Source of the DNA: Pempheris klunzingeri
Taxonomy: Eukaryota; Chordata; Actinopteri; Acropomatiformes; Pempheridae
NCBI RefSeq assembly: GCF_042242105.1
Contig: NC_092019.1
Coordinates: 25,508,328 to 25,572,327 of the forward strand
Reading direction: 5' to 3'
DNA length: 64,000 bases
In this document: in pieces, positions 1-11,532 of the stretch
Layout: the number at the start of each line of letters is the position of its first letter
Numbering within the stretch: position 1 is the first letter of the stretch
Notes under the pieces: generated by a model
Databases searched by the model: none
Told to the model about the DNA's origin: nothing
The model's input: the letters and a program-made list of their open reading frames with translations, nothing else
Position numbers and translations under genes: made by a program

Positions 1-969
1 TACAATAAATCCATCGATCGTGATTCATTGTAGAGTCACTATATGAAGTGTAGTTTCCATCGTGATTCATTATTTTGTACTCATCATTATGATGTCAACG
101 TGCTAATTAATACTCCATTAATACTCCAAATGTTGCTCATCTATCATAAATACATGATTTGAATTTTATTTAATCTTTCAATCCCATCAATACTTTTCTT
201 TTTTGAAAATATTCAACCCAACTCATTCAGATTTCCTAATTTGACCCATTTCCCACTTTTCAAATTCATTCATGCTCCTCCAGCTGGTGCTTCGCTAAAA
301 GCCAGCAATCAATTTAGCATCAGCCATTCAACAGCCAGCATTCACCCCACAATTTATTCAGAAATGGCCTATTCTGGTTATTTCCAAATAAGTTCAACTT
401 CAGTTTGTCTTTTCAAATAAATGAATCTTTCTCAAAAAAATGTTTAATACATATGGCAATTGTTCTGTAACTTTAAAACAACACTAACTAATATGAGCAT
501 TAAGCAGATATAAGAAGCAGATAATACACAGATGAGGAGACTTGACATATGGATGCCAGATGATGACACAGAGCCAGATAAGAGTATATGTAAGAAGTGC
601 ATTTTGTTCATAAACTGCAACGCGGCTCTGGCTGCCCGTTGTTTTGATTCTACCTTGAATAAGAGACACATGGGGAGGGACATAGTGCTTAGCGGCACTG
701 ACAGGAGCTGCATTCCAGCGAAGGTGAACACAAAAAAAGGGGTTAAGCCACTCCCTTTTCAACTGGCTACATCACTGGATTATTGCTAAATTCTTTCTGG
801 GGTTTTCACTTGTCAGAACAAGCAGAGGCACAACGTCAGCAATACAGAGAAGAGCAGGGAGAGAGAAAGACAGACTCAGTGCCAAGGTGTGATGAGAGAG
901 GGCAACAGCACACAGAGGTTTTAAAGTTTGAATTCGAATTGAGGAGGGAAACACAAGATAGAGAGAAAC

Positions 970-973
<4 letters not shown>

Positions 974-1017
<44 letters not shown>
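974..1017. repeat. (GA)n microsatellite
   Basis: An uninterrupted GA dinucleotide run of about 22 units, embedded in a longer purine-rich stretch. The short Arg-Glu and Leu-Ser ORFs across it are artefacts of the repeat. Confidence 0.95.
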
Positions 1018-1020
<3 letters not shown>

Positions 1021-1079
1021 GCTGAGGGGTGTGTCATAGCAATTTAGTTCCTCAAGGAAGTACAACTCAACATTATCTT

Positions 1080-1272
1080 AAGACAGAGAGGCAGCCCTGA
1101 CAGAAGCGCTGCAGGAGGGCTGTTTTTTGGACTCTGGTTCTGCTCATGGTGAAGATGAAGGGATCTTGTTAAATCAGCGGGCCTGTGCTGTCAATCTGAG
1201 ACCCTGAGCCGAGGGAGAGCTATCTGACACAGAACAGGAGGGAGGGGGACTGTGCACACGCACATACACACA
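1080..1272 (+). other. Possible 5' noncoding exon ending in a consensus donor
   Basis: The stretch is purine-rich and more GC-rich than its surroundings, and ends CACACAG|GTAAGAC, a near-perfect vertebrate splice donor. The tnfaip8l2 coding sequence begins six bases after a splice acceptor at 5533-5534, so an upstream noncoding exon must exist somewhere. This is a candidate for it, with an intron of about 4.3 kb. The 5' edge is arbitrary, and the link to tnfaip8l2 is inference from strand and position only. Confidence 0.2.
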
Positions 1273-3369
1273 GGTAAGACACTTTTGCCATGTTCATGTG
1301 CCGGTAAAATAAGAACTCCTCTGGGCCCAGATTAGTATTTCGTTTCCTCTTGTTCTTTGAAAATTAAGAGCAGTCACCACTGACGCCCAGAAGAGACAGA
1401 CTGAGTAGAGGGATGATTGGAACAAATTGCATGACTTCTCTCCACTTCCCCATCTTGAGAGTGGGAAGATATGCATGTACGCTCAGTCATGCTGTAACAA
1501 GTACAGTGACTCGCACAGATGTTGAGCTCACGCTTGTATTTGCACACGCTGGGAGTTGCTCAACTGAAATCTCAAGGCAGTGGACTTTCCCTCCTTCGCT
1601 GGCCTACTTTGATTTGAAGCACGTTAAGTCAGCGACAAAGACAGTAAAAGCGTGCAGTGTCTGAATGAATATAAGCTGTGGGGCTCTGCAGGTGACTCTC
1701 TCTCATTTAGCCAACTGCTGTCTGTTTCGCTTCCCTATTGAGGCATGGTAGATGGGTGGTGTTGGTGGAGTTGAGCAACAACAATTTAGGAAAGTTATGC
1801 AATGCTTAAAGAGTACTTCTGTAATGTGTGCTTTTTGAAGATTTCATAACGCTTTCTTGTCTATCACTAAAAAGTTTATTGTGGATTTTTTTTTTGTTCA
1901 AACTAAAGATTTGTTAAGTGAAGAGGGCAAAAAGCAGACTAAATATAGAACCAACTGAATACTTACAGATGTCTATGAGGAGTTCAGTGTGCCAGTGAAG
2001 TAACATAATAGGAAGAAGTTAAAGGCAAGATCTACACATCTGAAACTTCAGCCATGTTGCCCCCAGTTCAAAAACACACAGCGGAAGTGACACTTCATCC
2101 TGGCACGATACTCATCGTCCACAGAAAGCTGCTTTCTAAAGACAGAGAAATGAACGGCTACTATCTAATCCTCTTTGGCTCATCACAGGGAGAAAATAAA
2201 AGTTTCTAGCGGTTCAATATCATCCTTGTACCTCAGTGATGACTTTTCAACAACAGCCTCCTTGTTTTCATCTGAGTGGTATGGCTTTCTGTGTGTGTTG
2301 GTTTTTTTTTTTTTTTTTTCTGGAGCATTCTCATTGTTCAATCTGATCAAAGGCTGCGGCCAGCGAAAAGAGACCTAACCCTCTCCTCTCAGTCTCACCA
2401 GCTATGTACAGCTCAGTCTAACCAGCCCCAAGCCTGCTGATGAAAGCCAGCGAGGATGTTTCAGAGTCAGGCTCATAGTAACGAGGCGCTGCTGCACTCC
2501 AATAACAGTACAAGGCGCATTTTAATTGGCTGAGTCAAAAGGGGCTTCGTGGATCAACCTTTAAGTGAGAGGGTTTATCTTCATACTTCATTCCAACACG
2601 TGCACGCAAACACACACACATATGTGCTAGGAGGAATCCAATGCTTTTTCTTTGCAAAAAAAAAAACGGAAAGCAAAAAAGCCAAATACATTTAATTAAA
2701 AAAAAAAGAAAACTTCTATTCAAATGCACATCCACATTTGCACAAGTTCATACATGTACACAAGCACTGAGCTCAAAGCAGGAGTCATCTGAGGAATGCT
2801 AAATACCTCTCCCGCCTGCCTGGATGACTCCACCAATCAGCTCTCTCTCCTCGACTGTCCATTAACCTAACAAGTAAGAGTTCTCCCTGTCTGGCTCTTA
2901 CAGTAACTCTGAAACCAGGTACTGTGTCTCTACTGTGACAGTTCAGCTCGGTTATGTTCTCTCTTCTTACAGTATTCGGTCTCACACAGCCTACAGGAGA
3001 AACAAACACTGGAACATATAATGCAGTCAGTCCATGGTGGATGTCAACAACGAGCCAACGCTTAACAGCCCTCTTTAATCCATCTGTATTAGAAAATTGA
3101 TGCTCAACATCGAAACCATCCTCAATGTGACCGATTGAACGATTACAGAAATGGTTTCATGGCAATGCGCTGCTGTAATACAGAAATGTTTCAACGCTCT
3201 CCAAATGCCCTCCACCCCCTGATAGTTCTGCTAAAAACAAACAAAGTAGATGCACAAAAAGCCAGCCTCTGAGCAGTCTCCAACTGCGGAGTTACATTTC
3301 AGGACGTGGAAAACAAACTGGTGGCTACATACCGTGCATGTCCCTCAAATCCCTGTTGTCTTTTTAGCA

Positions 3370-3890
3370 AATAAATGAGATTGAAGCATGAATCTGAAAT
3401 AGCTATCACGCAGCGCCACTTCCATTATCACCGTTAAGGGAAATTAATCTAATGAACGTTCTTTAATTCCCTACAGGGACTCCAAAGCTTTTGTAACAAA
3501 GAGCGTTATTAGAAATGTGACACTTGTTCAAAATGAATGGTTAAGAATGTAAAATAGAACCTGGCGTGATATCCTATAAAAGTGACTGTTTATTATGGAT
3601 GTTATATGGATTATGCAGCTGGGGTTGGGGTGCACACCAGGGCTGGGGAGAGTCACAGTGAGAGCTGCCTATTTGCATAATACAATCGTTAATGTGACTG
3701 GTTCACTTTTACGTTTGTAAGTGAGCTGTGGAGTAATTTGCTGACAGTGCTGACTGTGCATCACCGGAGTCGGACAACGAGAATATCATCATTTGAATAA
3801 TGCTGTCTACTAAGCACAAACGGGCATGAGAGAAGCACATTAAAGCAGCCATGGGCCAGTCATCTAACTGTAAGTTTACACACAATATGC
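3370..3890. promoter_or_regulatory. Candidate conserved noncoding block
   Basis: Non-repetitive, balanced base composition and dense in homeodomain-like TAAT cores (for example TTAATCTAATGA near 3447) and an octamer-like ATTTGCATAAT near 3671. It lacks open frames and dispersed-repeat signatures. These are the outward traits of a vertebrate conserved noncoding element. The call rests on appearance only, without an alignment, so it is weak. Confidence 0.25.
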
Positions 3891-5540
3891 TGTTGTTAAT
3901 ACACAGGATGGTTCAATGACAGAGTCGCTGTTGTTTCACCCAAAGGCAGACCTCAGGCTTGTAATTAAACTAGTCATTTGGTTCAGGATGCTCACTTTCT
4001 GTTCCATCACTGATGCAATCTGGAAACAGCAGGCATAGACCTGCCTCAGCTATGCACCCTACCTGCTTCCCTCAAATACTTGTCCGCACAGGCCAGCAGT
4101 GGGATTTATTGCAGAGAGTTACACCTAAAGATGCTCAGGAACCATCCTTTGAATTTAGGGCCTGTTTGCAGGTGTGCTGTATAAATGAGTGATCATCAGG
4201 CCAAATGGAACGCAGCAAGTAGGAGAGGATGCACAGCTGTTTCAGAGTCACTGATGGGTGGAAGAGATACCGTACGTCTCTGTCGATGCCGCCTTACTGA
4301 TCACAAATACTTTGGATTAAAGTTAAGTGTGAGTTGAGCATTGAAGTAAGACTTAAATCGTTCCTTGTGTGTTTGGAGATAAAACTAGGATTTAGCTACC
4401 AAGTATTCTACAAGGACACATATTTGTTTCATCGACTGTAAGAGTCATGTTGAGTATAATCCTTTCAATTGTTGTTACTTTGATTACGTTGGAATTCAAC
4501 CTTATTTTTCATGCCCAGTCTTTGTGTGCTTCAAGCAGAACAACATCAGCTAAATAATATGTGAATGTAGTTTTCCTCTGTGGATGATTCACTCGATCTG
4601 CCTGCTTTCACATCAGAGATTAGGAGAAATTAAATGTCATTAAAAAGGAATTAATTCAAACTGTGTTGACAATCAAAGATAAACAGTGGATTTTGTAGTA
4701 GTGTCGTAGCGTGTTGCATGCATGCTGATGACATCTCGGGGGGGTTCTCAGTGGAGAAATTAAAAGCCTCTGTGGAGTCTTTTCCATGGTACTTTTCCCT
4801 TTTGGCATCATATGTGCATGTCAGATACAACAACAAACACTGGAACTAACATCACATTAAAACAGTTTGACACCTGACGTGATACACAGTATTTTCAGTG
4901 TTTGCTGATTCGGAAATGTGAGAATATCAGTTTATAAACTATTTGAGGTGTAATTGGTGTCAGTTTGTCGCTGAAATGTGCTTCAGTGATGTGTGTGGAG
5001 AGGTGTATGAATAGGTTGTAATGACTGGTGCGTCGCCTGTTCAAATCCCCTGATCATCTTGATTTGGACAAGAGAAAGTGAGCATGTGTTGTCCTGCCTA
5101 GCTTCCACAACAACAAACATTTGGCCCTCGATCATGGCACTTAACCTCCGGCTACTTCACTGAACCTGTGTGTTGTGTGTCAGTAAAAGGCTGCAGTTGG
5201 GGTTTGAAACTGTTGTCCTTCCTCTTACTTCAGGGCTGTGTCTATAAATATCTTCATCATCATTGCTAGAGGAGGTGCTCTTTTTGCCGCTTTTACTTTT
5301 ATTCCTGCAATGAAGAATCTTCTCTAATTCTCTAATTCTTCACTGACTGAGGCTCTGGATTAGCTCCACATTTTAATATTTTCCACTTTGTTTATAATCA
5401 CTAAATATCCACTCTCTGAGGACAATTCGAAACTTGTGTGAGCATTGAAATGATTATCAGGATAGCAGTATTGTAATTCATCAACATTGTTACTGACTTT
5501 AAAAAATACCTCTTCCCTCTCCCTGACAATTCAGGCAACC

Positions 5541-6516
5541 ATGGACACTTTCAACTCAAAGGACATGGCCTTGAAGGCGCAGAAGAAAATCCTCAGCAGC
5601 ATGGCCACCAAAAGCTCTGTCCAAATGTTCATTGACGATACCACCAGCGAGATCCTGGATGAACTTTACCGTGTCTCCAAAGAGTACTTGGGTAATAAAG
5701 GTGAGGCCCAGAAAGTGATCAAAAACCTGATCAAGATAGCCGTGAAGATCGGAGTGCTGTTCAGAAACAACCGTTTTAGCACAGAGGAGCTGGGAATGGC
5801 CCAAGATTTTAAGAAGAAGCTGCACCAGGGAGCCATGACAGCTATCAGCTTCTACGAGGTATGTCTCCACATATTAACGCATCAATCGACAGGGTCTTAC
5901 TCTGTCATCTGAAATGAATGTACTTCACTCTGTGACCTTAATTTCAATGGTTCCCGTCTCTGCTTTCACAACATATGACAGGACATAAATAGGTCACACA
6001 CAAAAAAGGGCAAGTGCAAAAAAAGCTTGTGAGAAAATTAAAATATCTAAAAAGTGTATGTAGCTGTATATATGTATTTCATTTTCAAAGATATGCAGAT
6101 ATCCTCATAAAGGACTTGATGTACAAGCTCATAGTCTTAATATATATTTCTCACAGTTACAAATTCCCCATCAGATGATGTATTTTGTCAACTACAGATA
6201 TTGGAGATGAACAAAGACATGAAACATTCACAGCAAAAGCATTCTGATATGACATTTCCCCCGACCGGTGCAGGTGGACTTTACCTTTGACAAGGCAGTG
6301 ATGGCCGACCTCCTGACCAGCTGCAGGGATCTGCTTCTGAAGCTGGTCCACGCCCACCTCACGCCTAAATCCCACGGTCGCATCAACCACGTCTTCAACC
6401 ATTACTCAGACCCAGAGCTGCTGACCAAACTGTATGAGCCAGAGGGCCCGCTCCGACCCCACCTCACCAAGATCTGCAAAGGACTCGACAAACTGATGGA
6501 GGACGGGACAATATGA
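5541..6516 (+). CDS. tnfaip8l2: Tumor necrosis factor alpha-induced protein 8-like 2 (TIPE2)
   Basis: Two coding exons, 5541-5858 (106 codons) and 6274-6516 (80 codons plus TGA), give 186 residues; human TNFAIP8L2 has 184. The start is [16 protein letters not shown], in a good context just after a splice acceptor (TTCAG at 5534), which implies a 5'UTR intron. Family landmarks seen are [20 protein letters not shown] in exon 1 and [19 protein letters not shown] in exon 2, covering the whole all-helical TIPE fold. The intron (5859-6273; GAG|GTATGT ... GTGCAG|GTG) falls in phase 0 between SFYE and VDFTF. In mammals TIPE2 is a cytosolic negative regulator of immune receptor signalling that binds phosphoinositides. 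The neighbours lysmd1, scnm1 and tmod4 identify it as the L2 paralogue. I cannot tell whether it corresponds to the a or b copy of teleosts. Confidence 0.93.
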
Positions 6517-7017
6517 CATAGAAACAATATAATGTCAGACACTGGGAGATCGACAGGAAGACTCACTTAAGACTCAAAGCTGTTGGACAAATTGGTCTTA
6601 CTGCTGCTGAGGACTGGCCATGTATGACGAGTGATCTGAGAACGAAACTGCTGCCCCATCGTTCTCAAAGAACATGTGGGATAAAATTAAGTCGGTTGAG
6701 TCATTCCTCATGTTTTTAACGTTTAGAGGTGATATGTACTTGTCCAGTCAGACAAAGTTCACAGAAACCAAACTGGTTTATACTATATCAGCTGTTTTAT
6801 TAGATTTTGAAATGTCATCCAATGTACTACTGAACTACTGACGTTATGTATTCAGGAGGAGTTAAAACAGCTGGACAGACTGCAAAAGGAGAGCTGACAG
6901 GGAGCAATGCCGATGTAAGTCCAGCACTGCCATCTGGTGGTCCAGATGATCATGATCACGCTTCAGCTACTCAATGCACTGTATTTACTGAGGCATCCCA
7001 AAGACAATGCATCCAAT

Positions 7018-7023
7018 AATAAA
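7018..7023 (+). terminator. Candidate polyadenylation signal of tnfaip8l2
   Basis: Canonical AATAAA about 500 bases after the tnfaip8l2 stop. With the opposing lysmd1 signal near 7351 it would leave about 330 bases between two convergent 3' ends. No transcript evidence is available. Confidence 0.45.
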
Positions 7024-7350
7024 GCAAATAACCCCAGAGTGGACACCAACGCTTTGTATTCTCAGCTTCAAACCTGTTTAGAAGCCCCAACAAAAGGCCG
7101 ACTCTTAAATGATGTTAACTACAAGAGCTTCAATGTTAGTCCTATAATGTGTGTTTATCTGAGGATCCGATCACAGGTTATTCTTTGGTTTTACATTACA
7201 AAGGCTTTGAATATCTACACACAAGGTAAAAAAGAAAAGAAAGCAATAATATGCTGAAAATTCTGTTAAACTATTAAATGACAGAAAGCTGTTCTTGAAG
7301 ACCAAGTGCGAGTCTGGACAGACGGGAACCTTTTCATGGGGTCAAAACAT

Positions 7351-7356
7351 TTTATT
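7351..7356 (-). terminator. Candidate polyadenylation signal of lysmd1
   Basis: TTTATT on the plus strand, which is AATAAA on the minus strand, lies about 650 bases beyond the lysmd1 stop. Between it and the stop (7357-8006) I see only AT-rich 3'UTR-like DNA with short random ORFs. Confidence 0.35.
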
Positions 7357-8006
7357 TCAAAATGAACTATGAAAAATCTGCCCCTAACAGACACAAAGAT
7401 TGCGGTCTAAACATATTCTAAAGAGGGAAAGAGGATGTCTCTTTTTTAAACTTTGGCTACAACAGAGTTTCAATTCTTCGGCAGTAACGTACTGTGCTCT
7501 CAATATTACAGTGAAGATGATTTCTATACTTGATTTATACACCTTACGCATCATGGTTACCAGTTTTAGTCAGAAAACGTAGCCAGCTTTGCATTATGAG
7601 GTAGCATTACACAATAGCCACTTGTTGAGTCGACCATATGAAGAGTCATATGACTTGACCAACATGTGACCGCAGATTCTCATTTTTAACATTTCACACT
7701 CCTGCGTGTGAAAACAAGCCAAACACAACTATGGACCATATGAAGCTTCTCAAAATCTACAACACAGCATGTGTCAACAAATAAATAACAAGGCTACACA
7801 AGTGCAATGTTCCTTTTAAAACTGGTTAAAAAAAGACTTCCCATTATATGGTCTATAGAAAATGGCAGTACATTTAAGCTCCATACAGCAGCAGGAGATC
7901 TATTGCTTTATCTGTAATGCTCTTTTATCCTGGAGGCCAAACCCAGCAATGTGGCTTTCTGGGAAAGTTTCTTTAATGATCGGAGTGAAACAGCAGAAAG
8001 AACATG

Positions 8007-10749
8007 TCACAACTGGAAGATCTCATCTTCCCTGTCTCTCAGTGTCTTGGTGAGTTTGGTGATAGTTAGGGGTACTGCTCCATGTGCTGCCTGCTGCTGC
8101 AGCTGCATTCTGGAAGATGAAATGGCACTCTGCGACCTTGTAAGTGGCCGCCAGTCTGATGTCCTGCTGGAGCAAGCTGCTTCTAGGGCGGCAACCCTTT
8201 GAAGAATAAACAGATAAGAAGATACTGTAAGTCTGAAAACTGATAGGACTCCCACAAGCAGCCTCATTCATCTTCTGCAGCTTTCAGTCCCATTTTGACA
8301 TACGCTCATAGCAGAGTCCTGCTGAAATATCAAACAAGTCTCCTCTGAATGACATTTATATTCCCTGACACATGTAGTGACAACTGTGTTTGAACCAGAG
8401 GATTAGGTGAAAAAGTGGGAAGTGGTTTATTAGACTGAAGAAGCCGGTGAGATGGCTGGGTGTGTTTGACTGAGAGATCTATGTTCACGTAGTGTCAAAA
8501 TGAATATATATTAATGCATATCACATGTATTAGGCTATGACACAATGTTTTCTATACCTAAGTAAGTGAATCATCTTGAACATGCAGTATTTGTAAAATA
8601 CACTGCTAGAATTATACCACAGCCCCACAGTGTGGCCCTAATGCCCTCCCAAAATGAACGACCCACACGGCCAGGTTGGCCTGCCCTGTCTTCAGCTGGC
8701 TGTTGTGCTCTTAAAAGAAAGTTGCAGATTTCCTCATTTTATAACTACGTTAGATGCCAATCAGGCAACAAAAAAAATACTATGGCAATTTGTGTTAACA
8801 AAAGAAAATATAATTAGGTATCTTGTACAGAACTACAGAATACATTTACTTTAGATATTTACAGCTAAAAAACTGGATTATTAAAAGGAAAACAGCATGC
8901 AAGTAATTGATTAAACAACATCCTGCAGAAAGAACAAGCTAAACTTTACTCTTTGGAAAAGTTTTACTATAACATATAAATAAAGATATTGATTTTAAAG
9001 AAGCTAGCACTAAATTGAAGAGATGCTGACAGAATTGCCACAAATGAAAATCTACAGTTAGGAAATGAAATGTGGAATGAAATTCAAGAAGGGATCTCTC
9101 TTTATGTAAAGAGTCTGTTATGAATGGGCGCTATATAAATAAAGATTGACTGATTGATTTCTTACGGGATGGCAGCTTATGTTTTCCTCCCTGGTTCATG
9201 GGAAACTCATTTTAAAACACTGAAAACAGAAGCACCCACTTTACGGGGGAAAGAATTGATGAGATGTTATTTAGCTATAGAAAAGACACTGTCTGAAGAT
9301 ACCAACCACACAAAGCAATCCAAAGAGGTATGGAAGACACTAAAAGGTAACTTGTGGCGTGGCTGAGAAAGGGGAAGGGTGGTATCTGGTGGAGATCAGG
9401 ACATAGAATTCATGTGATGTGTGTGTTTATGCGTCTGATTTCTGCTACAGAGGGTAGGGGGTTGGGAGGAGAGCCATACGTGTAACGTGTCAGATGAACA
9501 AATCCAGTATGAATGGATATGTGTCGTGCATTTGTGTGTCTTGGGTGTGCGAATATTTTGTTTTACGTCGACTTGACATTATCCTAAGATACTGTCTCAT
9601 ACGTCAAGTTATGTTTGCTGATAAGATTGTACGCAAAACGTCATGGTGGGAAGAGGTAACTAAATGGCAGGACTTGAGGAATTAGTCACACCACAATCAT
9701 GGAGCACAACTATGTCTGAACTATGTCTAGTGTGCACAAACAAGCAGTGAGAGCTATGCACACCCAACCTTTTCTCTGCATCCTGGCATCCTTTGACAGC
9801 AGCCTGCTTGGACTGACTTATCATGCCATCCAACCTTTTCAAAAAATCCACCGGAGTAAGGTCTGGCACCGTCTCTTTGCCATCATTCTGCGCCTTCGCG
9901 GCGGAGCTCCCTGTGTGCCCATTTTGGACAGAAGCGTGACCAGCACGGTCTTCTTCACCGTCTTCTACAACCAAATCCACCCCGTTACTGCTGCGGTCCA
10001 CATCTGACAGCACAGGGATCGACAGGGACTTCTTCAGGAATATCGAGTCATTGGTGTACAGCCTGTTTGCTCTTTTGATTTGCTCCATCTGAAAGAGGAG
10101 ATTATCTCGTCAGCCTTCTGCAAACTTGTTTTGAGCTTGACTTATGTATGTCTCACTTATTTCTAAAATGTTGGCCAATGTCGCCTGCTTTATTTTACTA
10201 AAATCAACAGGACAGCGTTCCAATTAAACTGTTTATTCATGCTGAACTGTTTAATTCACGTGCTGGTCTGCTTTTGGGGACTCAGCACTCTTTAACACAT
10301 ACAAAGGTTATTTCACTGAACCACTGACTTAGTGCAGCCATGTTCCAACTATTAGAAACAAGTGCTATAGCTGAGATTTCAAAACAAAATGGTACTGATG
10401 CACAAAAGCAAATAACCAGTAAGAAAATGTACAATAATATCTCATCACTATCATCACTATTACTTTTAAAATATTGAAAGAAGGCAGGAAGCTGAAGGAA
10501 CACTGCACAAACATAAAACAGCTGACGTAAATATTGATGTAATGCATAACGGTTTAATGTAACACTTACAGTCACTCCATATTTCAGGGCCAGGCCTTGA
10601 AGTGTCTCTCCTGGCTGAATTTTGTGTTCAATCCGTCTCTGGCGAACCGGGGAGAGCGGAGACCGGACCAAACTGCCGTAAGACTTGGTGCGGCTCCCGC
10701 GGAGCAGGCCGTTCCCCCCGGTGGGCAGAGGAGCTCGCTCCCCGGACAT
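8007..10749 (-). CDS. lysmd1: LysM and putative peptidoglycan-binding domain-containing protein 1
   Basis: Three coding exons on the minus strand: 10749-10570 (60 codons), 10088-9769 and 8196-8007 (ends with stop). Junctions are ACT|GTAAGT, TTTCAG|ATG, AAAAG|GTTGGG and TTCAAAG|GG; the second intron is phase 2 and its donor is unusually weak. The 229-residue product compares with 227 in human LYSMD1. Residues about 42-86 form the LysM domain (HKIQPGETLQGLALKYGVT then MEQIKRANRLYTNDSIFLKK), spanning the first intron. The C-terminal end TLRDREDEIFQL is the family signature and shows that the third exon belongs here. There is no signal peptide or membrane segment, so it should be cytosolic or nuclear. 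The molecular role is not established in vertebrates, and peptidoglycan binding is inferred only from the LysM fold. It is transcribed away from scnm1 and towards tnfaip8l2. Confidence 0.93.
9060..9160 (+). repeat. 3' end of a dispersed fish repeat, in lysmd1 intron 2
   Basis: The segment with CTTTATG, AAGAGTCTGTTATGAATGGG and GCGCTATATAAATAAAGATT matches the 3' tails of the copies at 17704-18071 and 48224-48502. It is truncated at the 5' side and more diverged. I recognise the tail as a common teleost interspersed repeat but cannot assign a family name. Confidence 0.7.
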
Positions 10750-11532
10750 GGTCCCGAAGCACTTAGCTAGCGAGGAGTCGGCAACCGAGCAAACGGTGGT
10801 ACACTGCCGTTACCAGCAAACTTTAACGTAGTTCACATTCTGAGAATACAGCCCACGTAGCCGACATAAAAGTTTCAGTAACCAAACTAGCAGCTTAGTT
10901 AGCCTGTTAGTTAGCTAAGTCATCAACTTAGCTAACGTTAATTAACGTTGACTCTGGAGCTTTTTTCTGTGTCAAACTGTATCTTGCAAACGTTACCTGT
11001 CGAAACTCATGTCACTATTAATGCCAATAACTTACTCGACAACAAGTTGAACCTCCGCTATCTCTCAAACAAACACCTAGAAAGTTACCAGAGAAGCTGT
11101 GAGTGAGCATGTTGTCATGCTTCCTGTAGTCAGCTGTCTGCTGGCATGTGTTGCCATGGCTGCCGTGCAGAGTCCCATGAGTCGCCGCATGCGCTGCATT
11201 CAAGACTATTGGAATAACGATTACAACTTTAAGCTTCATATAGAGTTTATGGCTTGGAACAGAATTAATCCACCGATACGAAGTGACTGAAGATACATGC
11301 TTAAATTACTATCTAGTGAGCTTTAGAAACACTTAGATATAGGGTGTAGTAGAGAAATACCTACAAATCGGTGGCCATTGGCAAACTCTGAGGTCAAAAC
11401 ATGCCGAATGGTATTTTTCCCATTTCTCCCTTTGACAGGAAACGCACCATTGCTAACAGTATTTAGCTTATCGTGAAGTAGCAGGAGAACCTGTTACTGT
11501 TATCTGTTTTAACACTGTCAACCGTAATAATA
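10750..11532. promoter_or_regulatory. Shared bidirectional promoter interval of lysmd1 and scnm1
   Basis: The divergent start codons of lysmd1 (10749, minus) and scnm1 (11533, plus) are 783 bases apart with no other gene between them, so both promoters and both 5'UTRs must lie here. No TATA box stands out. The segment at 10880-10950 is rich in GTTAGCTAA-type motifs and contains the perfect 16-bp palindrome AACGTTAATTAACGTT (10934-10949). The transcription starts are not determinable from sequence alone. Confidence 0.65.
10934..10949. repeat. Perfect 16-bp palindrome in the shared promoter
   Basis: AACGTTAATTAACGTT equals its own reverse complement. It may be a dimeric binding site or just part of the GCTAACGTTA motif family often seen in fish intergenic DNA. 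Confidence 0.9.

Larger units (their letters stand above)
1..5534. other. Intergenic or 5' noncoding DNA upstream of tnfaip8l2
   Basis: No coding exon could be supported on either strand. The stretch is AT-rich and holds a GA microsatellite (974-1017), an 18-base T tract (2302-2319), a possible noncoding exon ending in a strong splice donor near 1272, and a block near 3.4-3.9 kb that looks like candidate regulatory DNA. The right edge is the splice acceptor just before the tnfaip8l2 start codon, so at least part of this stretch should be a 5'UTR intron of that gene. Short ORFs here have no recognisable domains. Confidence 0.6.

Noticed and set aside
772-1065. ORFs with Leu-Ser or Arg-Glu runs
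   Set aside because: Translation of the GA microsatellite.
5040-5055. B-box-like GTTCAAATCCCC
   Set aside because: No paired A box or tRNA fold, so it is a chance match.
9660-9768. Continuation of the lysmd1 exon 2 reading frame to a stop at 9660
   Set aside because: The conserved family C-terminus (TLRDREDEIFQL) is encoded at 8007-8196 in matching phase, so the frame after 9769 is intronic read-through.
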